DNA of 64,000 nucleotides from CAVVZJ01 sp963752755 (GTDB taxonomy: Bacteria > Planctomycetota > Planctomycetia > Isosphaerales > Isosphaeraceae). Of the stretch, positions 18,005 through 29,708 are shown in pieces. Position 1 is the stretch's first letter, and each line of letters starts with the position of its first letter. The stretch is taken from positions 62,001-126,000 of the forward strand of contig CAVVZJ010000004.1 in assembly GCA_963752755.1 (NCBI GenBank), read 5' to 3'. Both the position numbers and the translations under genes were made by a program. The notes under the pieces were generated by a model. That model was not told the DNA's origin, did no database searches, and saw only the letters and a program-made list of their open reading frames with translations.

Positions 18005-19951
18005 GGGTTCCAGGCGTCGGCGACACCGGCCGGACGGGCCAGGTAGCGCAGGTCGCCCTCACGGCGGGTCAGGCCAATACGGTCCAGGTACTCGCCGATC
18101 GGGACGGCAAACTTGCGGGTCGTACCAAGCAGGTCGCGCAGGTCGGACATGGCGAGGCCGGAGCCGTCGGCCAGGCGGTCGGAGACGCGGCGGCGGAGGT
18201 CGTTATCGGCGTCCACATCGAGGAAGAGACCCTGACCGACCTCCACCAACCGGCCCTCATCGACAAGCAGGGCGAGCAGCTCGGGCACCACCGCGGTTCG
18301 CGGCCCGGCCTGCGCCTGCAATTCCACGAGATCCGGCGGACTGAGGCCGCCGTCGCGGACGGCCGTCTCCAACTCGCTCTTGAGCCGACGCTCGTTCTGG
18401 CTGAGCTTCGGCTGGTGGTCCTTGCGGGCAACCGTACGGTCGTCGGCCGTCACCCGGCCGTCGCGGCGGAGACGCTCGATCAGGCCGGCGACGAGTCCCT
18501 CGGCGGCGAGGTCGGGCAACTCGGCCGCAACATCACCTCGTCGGATCGCGGTCTGCCGGGGACGGGCGTCGTGGAGCCGGCCGAGGGCGCGAAGGAGGCG
18601 GTCGTCCAGCTCCGAGGCGACCTCGGCCAGCACGCGGATCGTCCGTCGCGGCCCAGCAGCCAGCTCGACCAGTGCGCCCGAATCGGCCAGGCGGCGTACC
18701 TCGGCGGCCACCTCGCCCGCCGGGACGGCGGCGTCGCGGCTGAGGCTCGCCTCGGTCCAGGCGGCACGGCCGGAGAAGCCGAGAGCGGCCGTGATCCGTT
18801 CGAGCGGATCATCGCTGCGGAACCGATCGAGCCGAGACCAGGCGACAGCATCGCGACGGCGGAGCCGGCGGGCGACCGGCTGGAGGATCCGGCCGCCGCC
18901 GAGCGTCGTCGGCGGGCTCTCCTCACGGAGGACGAACGGCTCGCCTCCGACGGCCACGACCGGCTCGGCCAGGAACAACTGGCCGAGAACCGCCGGTCCC
19001 GGGTCCAGCGTGCCGACCGACTGGAGAGCCAGCGTCGCGGCCACGTCGGTCGTGCCGAGGTGGAGTCGATACCGGCCGCGGTGGCGGAGAGGTCGGGGGG
19101 CGTCGGTCGAAAGCTGCACGGCGACGGAGAGGGTGCGGCTGGCCTGAAGGTAGCCGGGTGTGGCCAGTTCCTGTCCGCGGCTGGACCTCGGTGTGATGGA
19201 CACCAGCCAGGTTGATCGCGGCCCGGGAGCCGCGGCCAATCCGCTCGACGGCCCGTTCGTGTCGCTGGAGCCCCCGGACCCGGACGGCCCTTCCTTCTGG
19301 CCACCACTCCAGGGCGTCGCCGACGCTCACCGTGCCCGAGGCGACGGTGCCCGTGACCACCGTACCATGGCCGGCGACGGTGAACGCGCGGTCGATCGCC
19401 ATGCGGAAGAGCCCCGGGTCGGGCCTCGCGGTCAGTGCCAGGGCGACGTGCTGCAAGGCCGCCCGGAGGTCGTCGAGGCCGCCGCCCGTGGTGGACGACG
19501 TACGGACGATCGGGGCGCCTTCGAGGAACGTGCCGACGACGAGGTTCCGGACGTCGTCCTCGACCAGTTCCAGCCAGGTCGCATCGGCGAGGTCGCACTT
19601 GGTCAGGGCAACGACGCCCGAGGTCAGGCCGAGCAGGCGGAGGATCTCCAGGTGCTCACGGGTCTGGGGCATGACCGAATCATCCGCCGCGACGACCAGC
19701 AAGGCCAGATCGAGACCGGTCGCCCCGGCCAGCATGTTTCGGACGAAGCGCTCGTGGCCCGGGACATCGACCAGGGCCAGGCGTTGCCCGTCCAGCTCCA
19801 GGGAGGCGAAACCGAGGTCGATGCTGATGCCGCGCTGGCGTTCAGCCGGGAGCCGGTCGGTGTCCACGCCCGTCAAGGCGTGGACCAGTGCGGTCTTGCC
19901 GTGGTCGATGTGCCCGGCCGTGCCGACGACCAGGTCGCGCGGTTTGGTCAT
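18001..19951 (-). CDS. selB: Selenocysteine-specific elongation factor, one-base frameshift
   Basis: SelB delivers Sec-tRNA to UGA codons marked by a SECIS element. The N-terminal GTPase shows GHIDHGKT (G1), DVPGHERFVRNM (G3) and TKCD (G4), followed by EF-Tu-like domain 2 (DRAFTVAGHGTVVTGTV). The C-terminal half has the winged-helix domains that bind SECIS RNA. The frame breaks near 19183: the first part reads INLAGVHHTEV, and the second resumes at SRGQELATPGYLQ one base later. The span is 1951 bases, one more than a multiple of three, consistent with a single inserted base. Everything on both sides is well preserved, so a sequence error or very recent mutation is likely. It precedes and overlaps selA. 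Confidence 0.9.
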
Positions 19952-20210
19952 CGCCAGCACCTTGCCTCTACTCCCATTCCTCGAACTCTTCCAGCAGTTC
20001 CGTATCCTATTAGACCAGAAAGCACGGTACATCCGCGACGGGGCGTTGCCAGAACCGGGAGCCCCGGACGTGACCGATCGACGTTCCCACGAACGCCTCT
20101 CCTCGCACCAGATCAGCCGTCCGTTCCGGTTCCGCAAATCTTAACATTTCTTGGCTTGCGATGCCTGCAGACAACACCCGTTGACTTTCGGAAAGGGACC
20201 GAATTCCGGC

Positions 20211-20239
20211 TTGACCGCGATGAGGGATGGCTCCATACT
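20211..20239 (+). promoter_or_regulatory. Candidate sigma-70 promoter upstream of exopolysaccharide cluster
   Basis: TTGACC and CATACT are separated by 17 bases on the plus strand, about 350 bases before the initiating glycosyltransferase. The region 19952-20587 holds no recognised gene, so it is the natural place for the cluster's promoter. The match is moderate and was found by eye. Confidence 0.3.
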
Positions 20240-20587
20240 GAGCGAGTCGCGGCCAGAACGGGCGCCGCACCCTGCGGCGTAGCAACTCTGGCGAGTCGAT
20301 GCAACGTTCGAAGAAGTCCTTGCAGGATAACCCCTTGAAGCGACCCTTCCCCGCACGATGACGGTCGGAGATGCCGGTGATCGCTCTCCCTCTGACCGAC
20401 TTCTCCGCCACCTGGGGCTGGGCCGACCGCCTGGACCCCGGACCTCCCGAATCTGCGATGGCCCGGTGTCACTTCGGACGGCTGACTCCGTACTTTCCTC
20501 TGCCAAACTGCGCCCTCGCCTGAGCCGTTTCGCCGCGTTGCCTCCGGGCCGGACCGAAAACGCGGGTCCCTGGGGACTGGCCAATCT

Positions 20588-22126
20588 ATGATGTCCAACG
20601 TGTTCCTGCTCATCTTCGCGATCGGCTTCATGGGGTGTGTCCTGGCCACGCCCTTCGTGACGCGGGTGGCGTCCTGGGCCGGCGCGATCGACCGACCAGA
20701 CCAGTACCGTCGGGTTCACAAGGGGGCGGTCCCGCGGATGGGCGGGCTTGGCCTGGCCTTCGGGCTCGGTTTGAGCCTCACGCCGATCCTGCTCGGGGGC
20801 TATCTCCAGGAGTGGCCCGCTTTTGCGGTTTGGTGGTCGCGGCAATGGGCGGTGATCCTCGCCGGCGCGGTCATCCTATTTCTGGGGGCCTATGACGACG
20901 CGCGGGGAGTCAGTCCGAAGACCAAGATGCTCGGCCAGGCGGTGGCCGTGCTGGTCCTGATCGCCGGCGGCATCCGGATCGAGGGCGTCTCCTTGCTCGG
21001 CTGGTCGATCCCGCTGAGCTATCCCGGTCCACTTTCCTCTGCTCGGTCGCCAGGTGGCCCTCGACTTGCCGAGCCTGTTCGTGACGATGCTCTGGTTCCT
21101 CGGCTGCATGAACATCTGGAACCTGATCGACGGCATGGACGGCCTGGCCTCGGGCGTGGGCCTGCTGGTCAGCGGGACGCTGATGCTGGTGGCGATCTGC
21201 CAGGGCAACTACGGGTCCGCGGCCCTGGCCGCAGCCCTGGCCGGCAGCCTGGCCGGGTTCTTGCTCTACAACTGGCACCCGGCCTGCATTTTCCTCGGCG
21301 ACAGCGGCAGCCTGCTGATCGGCCTCCTGATCGGCGTCATCGGCGTGCAGGACTCGCTGAAGGGGACGGCGGCCGTCTCGATCCTCTTCCCGATCCTCGC
21401 GATGGGCCTGCCGATCTCGGACACGGCCATGGCGATCTTCCGCCGCTGGGTCCGCAACCTGCCGCTCAGCTCGGCCGACCGCCGGCACATCCACCACCTG
21501 CTGCTCTCGCTGGGACTGAATCCCCGCCAGGCGGCGATGGTCCTTTACTTCTTCACAGCCGGCCTCTGCGGCGTGGTGCTGATGGGCGTGGCCTGGCAGA
21601 ACGAGTTCCTGGCCCTGGTGCTGGGGATCTCCGGCTGCTGTCGCTTTCCTCGTGATCCTGACCAGCCGCCGCGACGAACTGGCCAGCCTCCTGGGCCGAT
21701 CTCCAGTCCCGTAGCATCCGCAAGCGCCAGGAGCGCGAGGCGGCCAAGATCACCTGGGAGACGATCCAGAAGGTCGAACTCTGCGAGTCGCCCGAGCGGA
21801 TCTGGTCCACTCTGCTCGAAGCCTCGAAGCAGCTCGGAAGCGACCAGCTCGAGATCACTTGCCGCCACGACGGCCGGACCATGCTGCACCATCGCAGCAA
21901 GGCCGGAGCTGGAGTCCGCAGTGTCCCTCTCGGGCCCTCAGGCGAGTTTCCGACTCTTCGGTGGCCAGGACATGGAACTGTCTGGTCTCGCTGCACCAGG
22001 CGAGCGAAGTCGGTGCTGGCGGCCGACATCGCGTTCCGGTCACTCCAGCGAATCTCGCTGGCAACGGCCCAGCGTCTGGAGCGCCTGATGGCGGCGCCGG
22101 CGAACCCGAGGAGCAGACGGATCTGA
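20588..22126 (+). CDS. WecA/MraY-like undecaprenyl-phosphate glycosyl-1-phosphate transferase, frameshifted
   Basis: This is probably the initiating enzyme of the exopolysaccharide cluster, loading a sugar phosphate onto undecaprenyl phosphate in the inner membrane. The first frame gives the N-terminal helices with RRVHKGAVPRMGG and FLGAYDDARG (DDxxD-like site). The second, from about 21035, gives NIWNLIDGMDGLASG, CIFLGDSGSLLIG and SADRRHIHHLLLSLG, the conserved loops of the MraY/WecA family. A cytoplasmic C-terminal segment (SIRKRQEREAAKITWETI) follows after further shifts near 21640 and 21700. The total span is a multiple of three, so the shifts cancel. The end point is approximate. Its stop overlaps an ATG (TGATG) of a possible small, also shifted, reading frame to 22310. 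Confidence 0.75.
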
Positions 22127-22337
22127 TGAAGCCGATCGTCCTTCGAGAACCCGGGACGTGGCTCGTATCGGGTCGCCTCGAGCGGCCCTGGAGCCGCTCG
22201 TCTCGGCTCCGGTCGTCACTGGGGGCCGCGAGCCGCTCGGCTGGCTCCGCGTCGCCCTCGGATGGGGGTCCGCGGCGATCGCGCGGCAGACCTGGTACGG
22301 AGAGAAATAGCGACATGCTCAAGGAGAGGCATGATTC

Positions 22338-24582
22338 ATGGATCGAATCATCCAGCCGTACGGAAGCGCCTCCCCTGGGAGCGTGAACCGGACGTCGCAC
22401 GCCGTCCCGCCTGGAATCGCCTTTGCCCATCCCGCCGTCCATCCGCCAAAGACGGCTTCGGACTTCTTCCGGGCCCTGCGGCGACGGTTCTGGCTGATCC
22501 TGATGGTCGCCCTGATCGTCGGCCTGAGCTGGCGCGGCCCTGATCGTTCGTCAGCCGGCGGTCTATCAATCGATGGCCGAGATCCAGGTCGTGCCGCCGG
22601 AGTTTGACCCGGCCCTGACGGCCATCATCGGCAGCGCGGCGAGTATCAGCCACGAGAATGCCGAGCAGTATGTGCTCAACCGGATCGCGGAACTCAAGAG
22701 CAAGGGGCTTGTCGATCGGGTCCTCCGCGACCTCGGGCCCGCCGCCGGCACCGAGACGTCCGGCGACATCATCAACGGCATGACCACACGCCGGGTCACA
22801 GGAACACCCTACTTCCAGGTTTTCCTGGAAAGCCGAGACCAGGATCGCGTCGCCCGGCTGCTCGATGCCCTCTTGAAGGAGCTGAACGCCCACGCCAAGG
22901 ACGAAAACAACAAGAGCATCCGCGAGGTCGTGAACCTCGCCGAGCACAGTCTCTCGGAGCTTGGAGACAACCTCAAGGAGCTGGACAAGACGATCAACGG
23001 TCTCGTCCAGGGTCCCACACGGTTCTCCCCGAATGGCCAGTTCGTGCTGGAAGAAGAGCATCGGATGCTTAAATCGCTGTTGCTCCAGAAGCAGGTCCGC
23101 CTTGAAGATCTTGTTCACGAGCAACGGATGGCCGAGATGTGGCCGAGCCTCGGACAGCAGATCGCTCCCTCGCCCGCGGACACCCGGGCCGCCGAGATGG
23201 CGGCTCAACTGGAGCAGGTCGAGCAACGGCTCGCCAATATCAAGCGATCGTACCGCGGCCAGACTTTCCTGAACGACCCCTACTATCAGCATTTCACACG
23301 CTATCGCGAACAACTCGTCGATCGGATGGAAAGACTCCGCTCGCGTCCCGTTGAGAAGCAGGCCCCCGACCTGAGGGCCTATAGCATTTCGCGGGCCGCC
23401 AAGGAGATTCGCGAGCTGGAAGGCGTGGTGAAGGAGCAGCGCGACCGGCTCCAGGAAGCGATGCCGGACTTTCAAAAGTTCCTGGGCCTGGTGAAGCAGC
23501 GCGAGCAGCTTGAGGAGATGAAAGCGTCGACGCAAGAGCAATTGAACAAGTTCAAACTCGTTTCGGCGACCCAGAACCAGAAGGAGCCGGTGGTCTTCGA
23601 TCCGCCGACGGTCCCGACCGTGCCTGTCCGGCCGAACCGACCGCTGGGCATCGCGATGGCGGTGGTCGTCGGCCTGATCCTGGGAGTGGCCCTGGTCTGC
23701 CTGCTCGAATCGCTCGACCATTCGGTCAAGGTGCCCGAACAATTGACGGTCGGCCTGACCCTGCCGCTCTTCGGGGTCGTGCCCCGGATGCGAAGGCTGT
23801 CGCGACTGGAGCGGGGCGGGCATCTTTGGACGCCTGGGGTTCCGGAGTCGCTCGAGTCGGATGCCTTCCGCAACGTTCGCGCCAGCCTGCTGGGTGCGGA
23901 GCGTCCCGAGCAGCCGATCGTCACGCTGCTGGTCACCAGCGCCAAGGCGGCCGAGGGCAAGAGCACGACGGCCCTGAACCTGGCGGCCACCTGTGCCCGC
24001 GCGGGCGAGCGCACGATCCTCGTGGATTGCGACCTTCGGCGGCCGAGTCTGGCCGAGGTCTTCGACGCCGATCCTTCGATCGGTCTGGTGGACGTGCTGC
24101 AGGGGATCATGCCCTGGCAACGCGCGGTCGTTCGCACCGACATCCCGAATCTGAGCTTCCTGCCGGCCGGCGACATGACCGGAGTGCCGATCGAGATCCT
24201 CGGCAGCCTGGAGCTTCGCCAGTTGATCGCAGCCCTCGCGGGCCACTATCACCGCGTGATCCTCGACGGCCCGGCTGTCCTCGGGCTGGCCGATTGCCGG
24301 ATGCTCGGACAGGTGGTGGACGCGACCTTGCTGGTGGTGCGCAGCGGTGCCCACGAATTGAGGCCCTTGCGGCGCGCCAAGGAGATGCTCGAACAGTCGC
24401 GGGTGAAGATTGCGGGATTGGTCTTCAACGGGCTGAGCGAAGATCTGGAGAACTGGTCGAGTGACGGCCTCGGCAACGCGCTCGTCTCGGGCGAGAGCGG
24501 CGAGCCGGGCCGTCTGGCGGCGAAATCACGGGGACTGGATGCCCCCAACAGCGAGCCGGCTGTCGGCTCGGCGGGTCGTTGA
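22338..24582 (+). CDS. Polysaccharide co-polymerase / tyrosine autokinase (Wzz-BY-kinase), one frameshift
   Basis: The start ATG at 22338 follows AAGGAGAGG. The N-terminal part has a membrane helix (RRRFWLILMVALIVGL); the frame then slips near 22535 and continues as LIVRQPAVYQSMAEIQVVPP. The middle is a long coiled-coil Wzz-type periplasmic region, closed by a second helix near GIAMAVVVGLILGVALVCLL. The C-terminal kinase has Walker A (SAKAAEGKSTTALN), Walker A' (TILVDCDLRRPSLAEVF) and a Walker-B-like strand (YHRVILDGP). A C-terminal tyrosine cluster, usual for autophosphorylation, is not visible. Such proteins control chain length and export. The span is one base over a multiple of three. Confidence 0.85.
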
Positions 24583-24598
24583 GCAAGGAGTCGCTCTC

Positions 24599-26131
24599 TT
24601 GTCCGTTCTGCATCAACGCCTGCTTGCCGGGCTCGATCGTACCCAGGCGTTTCTGATCACCTTGATCCTCGTCGGCACGACGCTCGCCTTCGGCGGCGCC
24701 GTCTGGTGGGCGCGGTTCGCGCTGGCGGTCGCGGTGGTCCTGCTGGTCGCGTCGTCACTGGTCCGGGTCGCCCTATCGGGAAAGCTGCGGCTGCTTCGGA
24801 GCCCACTGGGCCTGATCGGACTGTTGAGTCTCGTGCTAGCGGTGGTGCAACTCGCCCCCTTGCCCTCGGGGCTGGCGGCGCGTGTTTCGGGGCGAGCGAG
24901 GGAGGTCCACGTCGCCGCGACGGGGGACGTCGTGGGTCGATCTACCGCGACCGTGGATCGACCCGCCACACTTCGCTGGCTCGGCGGGGCTTCGGCCGGT
25001 CTGGCCCTCTTCTGCGTCGTGGCCCACTTCGCCGATCGACTTGGACACCTCAAGGTCGTCTGGGGAAGCGTGGTGACGGCATTCGGCATTTGCACGCTCT
25101 TCGGCGCGTTGCAACTCGTGGCCCAAGGCTCGGGCCTCTACGGGGCGATCGTGCCGGGTCGCGCACCGGCCTGGGCACCGTCGGTAGCCGAACTCGTAGA
25201 GACCCCGGGCACGACACGTCTGCGGCCGACGTCGAGTCGGGAAGGCGAAGGACCGTGGGTCCTGCCGCGGCCGGAGCCGGCCTTCGCCATCGGGCCGCTG
25301 GTCGGTGGGCCGGGGGCTTACCTGGCCCTGGCGACACTGGGAATGCCCCTGGCTTTGGGCCTGACGCTGCAGTCGCTGGCGCCGCGAGGCAGTCGCGAGC
25401 GACTGCTCGTCCGGCTTCGCGAGCAGGGTGGGCTCTCGCGGCTCGTCCTGCTCGTGATGGTCCTGATCATTGGCTCGACCCTGGTCGGATTTCTGGGCGG
25501 CCCCTGGCTGGGGCTTCCGATCGCCTTGGGGGTGACCGTGGCGGGGCTGGCGTCGATACGCGGTACGGGGGTCCACGTGGCGGCCCTGACCTTGACCTCG
25601 GTCTGTCTGCTCGCGGTCGTCGGGGGAACCCGGCTCGGCATGGTCTTCGGATCGGCCGATTGGGTCGGACCTACTCGCCGAGGCGTCGGGTTGGGCGGAA
25701 GTCCGTCATGTCTGGTGGGATGCAGCACGGATCGGACGTGATTATCCTTGGTCCTCGGCTCGGGCCTGGGCAGCTTCGCCTCGATCTACCCCCACTACAA
25801 GTCGCAGGATGCGACGACCACGACGGCTCTGAGCAGCCTCTTGCAATGGTGGGCCGAGACGGGTCTGGCAGGGGTCATGTTGCTGGCCCTCGCCGGGACC
25901 TGGTGCCTCTGGCGATTGCCGGGGGCTCTGCGGCGGGTCGGCTCGGCCGATCGGCCGCTTTGCTCCGCCCTGCTGGGGGCGGTCGTCGGCTTCGCGGTCT
26001 TCGCGATGGTCCACTGGACGGTCGAATTGCTCGCCGTGGCCCTCGCCGCCTGTGCGGTCGGCGGCACCTGGAATCGCTGGCTCGCGGGCGGAACGGATCT
26101 GTTCGTCGAGTCTGGATTGAGGACTGTTTAA
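24599..26131 (+). CDS. O-antigen ligase/polymerase family membrane protein, frameshifted
   Basis: Translation probably begins at TTG 24599 behind AAGGAGT. The protein has about ten hydrophobic helices and, after two frame slips near 25675 and 25750, the Wzy_C signature region: RHVWWDAARIGRDYPW, then LGSGLGSFASIYPHYK and LQWWAETGLAG. This arrangement (a long periplasmic loop ending in a G-x-G-x-x-S-F segment) fits WaaL/Wzy-type enzymes that polymerise or transfer lipid-linked glycans. It follows the co-polymerase gene by 16 bases, in line with a Wzy-like role. The final residues end in FVESGLRTV. Confidence 0.75.
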
Positions 26132-26328
26132 ACCTCCTGGACCGTCCACTTGGCACTGGAGTGACGCCCTTGATCTTGGCACGTGGGCAGCACACCCTCC
26201 GGGTACGGGAAGACGCGTAGCCCAGGCCCGAGAAGAAGGCTAGCGACCTCCACGCAGTATCCCCTCGGGAATTCAGGATTCTTCGGGATCCTGGAAGGTT
26301 CACGACAACGGCCCGGAGCCCTGCGGCG

Positions 26329-28709
26329 ATGCCCGAAACGACCTATCTGCACATCCAGGCGCGAGGCACGTCGGCGTCGCGGGTGATGGAGTTGACCGGC
26401 GGGACGGTCCGGATCGGCGGTGGGGCTCAGTGCGAGGTACGGCTGCCCAGGCCGACGCAACCGGAGGTGCTCTGCATGCTCCGACGTCGGGGCGACGGAT
26501 GGCAGGTGCAACCGCTCGGGCCGGCCGGGTCGTGTCTCGATCGACGGCATCCCAATCGAGCGGCCGAGGTTCTTGCCGTTCGATGCCCCGCTCCGGGTGG
26601 GTGATCATGTCCTGATCCTTCATCCGGCCGATGCGGGGCCGAGTCGGGCTCCGGCTCGTTCGCCGAGCCGATTGCGATCATCCCGGAGAGCGTCGAGACG
26701 GAGCCCGTCGAGGAACCGCCCGGGGTCGAGCGGCCCGTTGCCTCTCACCAGGACCACGAGGGTCCGGCGCGGGTCACTGCCGGGGAGCCAGCGGCAGCGA
26801 ACGACGAGGAGCGGTTGGCACACTGGCAGGCGAGTCTGGAGCGTCGGGAGCGATGGTTGAAAGCCCGCCGGGAGGAGCGGAAGTGGGAGCATCGTTGGCG
26901 AGCGGCCGGCGAGCGGCTCCGCGCCCGTTCCGCCGCATCGGGTACGGAGCCCTCGACCAGCGCCCCGCCCAGGATGCCGCCAGGTAGGCCGTCGCACCTC
27001 CCCCGGGAGGTTTCCCCGCAGGGTGGCCCGGCCAGGGCCCCCGTCCAGAAAGCCCCGGACCCTGTGGTGGATGTTGGCGATGACTCCAAGCGGCCGAAAC
27101 TGGGCACGGTCACGCGCGTCGAGCCAGTGACCGAGCATCCCGACACTCCTGACGAGACGTCATCGATTCATGCGTCGCCGGCTGAGACGATCTCTCCCGA
27201 CCTTGCGGCGCTTCTCGATCCCGATCACCTGGCGGCCCGGCTAGCCTGGGAACGCTCGGGCGAAGAAGCCCCGATCGACGTGACATTCGCCTCGGGGACG
27301 GCGATCGTCACCGAACCGGAAGCGAGATCGGCCCCGGAATCGCGGCCGTTGAAGGAGGGACCGCCGAGGCCAAGGCCGGCAGAGGGGAAGCCGCTCAGTT
27401 TACCCGCGCCGGAACGATCGCCCGAGCCACCGTCGGGGGAGAAGGTGTCGGAAACGACCCTCCCGCCGAGCATCGACCGGCTCGCGGAGGACTCGTCGTG
27501 GCCCTCCGCCAAGGCGATTCTCGAAGCGCAACGAATGGAGGGGACAGATTCGACTCGTGACGTCCGCCGGTCGAGCCGTCGCCCAAAGCTGACGGAAGCG
27601 CGGGAGCCGGAAGCCTGGTCGTTACCGGCCTGGTTGGCAGTCCCGCCCGCCCTCGCCCTGACGCTCCTGCTCGGTGGCCTTGGGGTTGTGCTGGCCTGGT
27701 TCTGGGGGCAGGACGACCGGATCGCGGGCACACTCGCGGATCATTTGCTCGCGGGTGAAATGATCCCACCTTCCGGAATCGAGGTCGAGCCGATGCCGGG
27801 AGCGTCGTGGTGGGGTTCGACCGCGGACCATCTTCTCTGGCGAGCCGCGGCCCTTGGCCGGATCGAGGGCGACCCAGCGCGGCAGGAGCAGGTGAGGTTC
27901 CTGCTGGGACTCGCCAGCAACGCCTCGCCGCTGCATCCTGGGGTGAGATACGCCGAGGCGGTCGTTGGTCGGGACGCCGAGGAATCCGGCACAACCGACA
28001 GCGATTTGCCGATGCTGAGCATGGACGTCGTGCGCGCAAGGACTGGCCGCGCGGCGGTTGCGGGATGCGGGACGGGCCGAGGAGGCCCTCGCTCGTTATC
28101 GGAAGGCCCTCGAACTCGCGGCCAGAGCCGATCCGGCTTACGCCGCGCCGCCAAGGTTCGACGAGGATAGCCGGGTCCGTCGCTCGCTGCTTCCCAATGA
28201 AGACCTCATCCTGCCGATCGTCCGCGACCTGGCCGGTCATGACGGATGGGACTTCGCAACCTGGTCATCGACCTTGCCGGATTCGCCGCTGGTCTTATTG
28301 GCGACGTCGCGGGTCCTGCGTGATCGCGGCCAGCCGGAGGCAGACGGCTTGCTGGATCGCGTGCTCAAGCAGCCGGGGCCCTGGGGAGAGGGCTTGCGAC
28401 TCGCGGTCGATCGGGCGGCGCGGGCCGAGGCGGAAGCCTTCCTCGGACACTGGGCCGAGGCCGAGCGACACTACCTGGAGGCCATCGACCGCACCGAGAG
28501 CCAGCCTGGCGGCGGGTCTGGTGGCGGAACCTCGCCGAGGTGTACGCCCGGCTGGACGACCTGGACAAGATGGAGGCGGCCCGAGCCAACGCCGAGCCAG
28601 GTGCGGCCCGGACGGTCCTCCAGACCTCGATCCCCAGGCTCGACGAGAACCACGGCTCCGGACACGCCCGGTCTGCCCGACCGGATCGCCTACCGGCCCC
28701 GACCTGTGA
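26329..28709 (+). CDS. FHA-like / TPR-like membrane-anchored protein, several frameshifts, 3' end uncertain
   Basis: Starting at ATG 26329, the first 100 residues resemble an FHA domain (GGTVRIGGGAQCEVRLP, then after a slip near 26530 RVSIDGIPI and RVGDHVLILHP), a phosphothreonine-binding fold. A long charged, Pro/Glu-rich middle contains a coiled-coil-like WQASLERRERWLKARREERK. A single membrane helix follows (AWLAVPPALALTLLLGGLGVVLAWFW). The C-terminal part, after a slip near 28050, has TPR-like helices (AEEALARYRKALELAARADP, WAEAERHYLEAIDR, YARLDDLDKMEAARANA). Position inside the exopolysaccharide cluster suggests a scaffold or regulator responding to the nearby kinase (inference). The stop is not certain. 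Confidence 0.5.
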
Positions 28710-28755
28710 TCGGGGTAAAGCGACAATTAGGACCTACGAGCGCAAGGAAGCCCCG

Positions 28756-29705
28756 CATGGAGATCCTGACCGCCGCGAAGGCTCAGCACCCGCCGACCAA
28801 ACCCGCGACCGCGGAGTCACTCCCCCTGGCTCGCCTGCTCCTCGATGCCGCCCGAGGACCGGCGCCGGCCGGCGTTGATCGGGGCCGGGGCTTGCCTGGG
28901 CTTGCTCGCCTTGATCTTCGCCCCGACGCTCGGCCATTTCGCCCAGACCTGGACGACCGACGAGAACTACAGCCACGGCTTCCTCGTGCCGTTGATCAGC
29001 CTCTACTTCGCCAATGAAGCCGCCCGGCGCGGCCCGACGGCCGTGCGGGGCGGTTCTGGTCGGGCATCGCGATGCTGGTCGTCGCACTGCTGGGACGGAT
29101 GGTGACGACGGTCGTGCCGGTCGGCATCGTCAACGACCTGGCGTTCTTGCTCGGCCTGGCGGGCGTCGTCGCCTTGATGGCGGGGCGCGAGGCGCTGGGG
29201 CGGTATGGCTTCGCGCTGTTCTTCCTGGTCTTCATGGTGCCGCTGCCGATCGCGCTGTATTCGGCGATCGCCTCGCCCTTGCAGTTGCTGGTCAGCCGGA
29301 TGGGGGCGCGGTTGCTGAACCTCAGCGGCATCCCCGTGTTGTGTCAGGGCAACATGATGACGCTGCCGGGCGACGTGCAGATGTTCGTGGCCGAGGCGTG
29401 CAGCGGGATGAGGCAGTTGACCGGCTTCCTGGCGTTGACAACCGCGGTGGCGTACCTCTCGGCGCGGCCGGGCTGGTATCGGGCGGCTGCTGGTCGCCTC
29501 GTCGATCCCGATCGCCATGACGGCCAACGTGCTCCGGGTGACGTCACCGGCTTGATCATGTATCACCTCAACCCCGAGCTGGCGATGGGGCGTTCCACAC
29601 GGTCGAGGGCTGCTGATGATGGGCGTCGGCCTGGCCTTGCTCGCCGCGGAGTGCGCCGTGCTGAACCAGTTCGCCGCCGACCCGGCTCCGACGGAGGAGG
29701 TCTGA
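28756..29705 (+). CDS. Exosortase (PEP-CTERM processing transpeptidase), frameshifted
   Basis: A polytopic membrane cysteine protease/transpeptidase that cleaves PEP-CTERM proteins. The core reads LPGDVQMFVAEACSGMRQ, containing the catalytic Cys of the EACSG motif. The catalytic Arg lies in AMTANVLRV and the His in a segment now reading around MGRSTRS that becomes GAFHTVEG if one base is restored. Slips are visible near 28850, 29045, 29485, 29540 and 29590. The length and the arrangement with EpsI immediately downstream match planctomycete exosortases. The PEP-CTERM protein at 2694-3479 is a candidate substrate. As sequenced, no single frame encodes a full enzyme. Confidence 0.85.
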
Positions 29706-29708
29706 GCC

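Noticed and set aside
22126..22310. Separate small gene between the initiating transferase and the Wzz-kinase
   Set aside because: An ATG overlaps the upstream stop and a shifted frame ends WLRVALGWGSAAIARQTWYG, but a frame slip is needed and nothing is recognised; mentioned only within the neighbouring entry.
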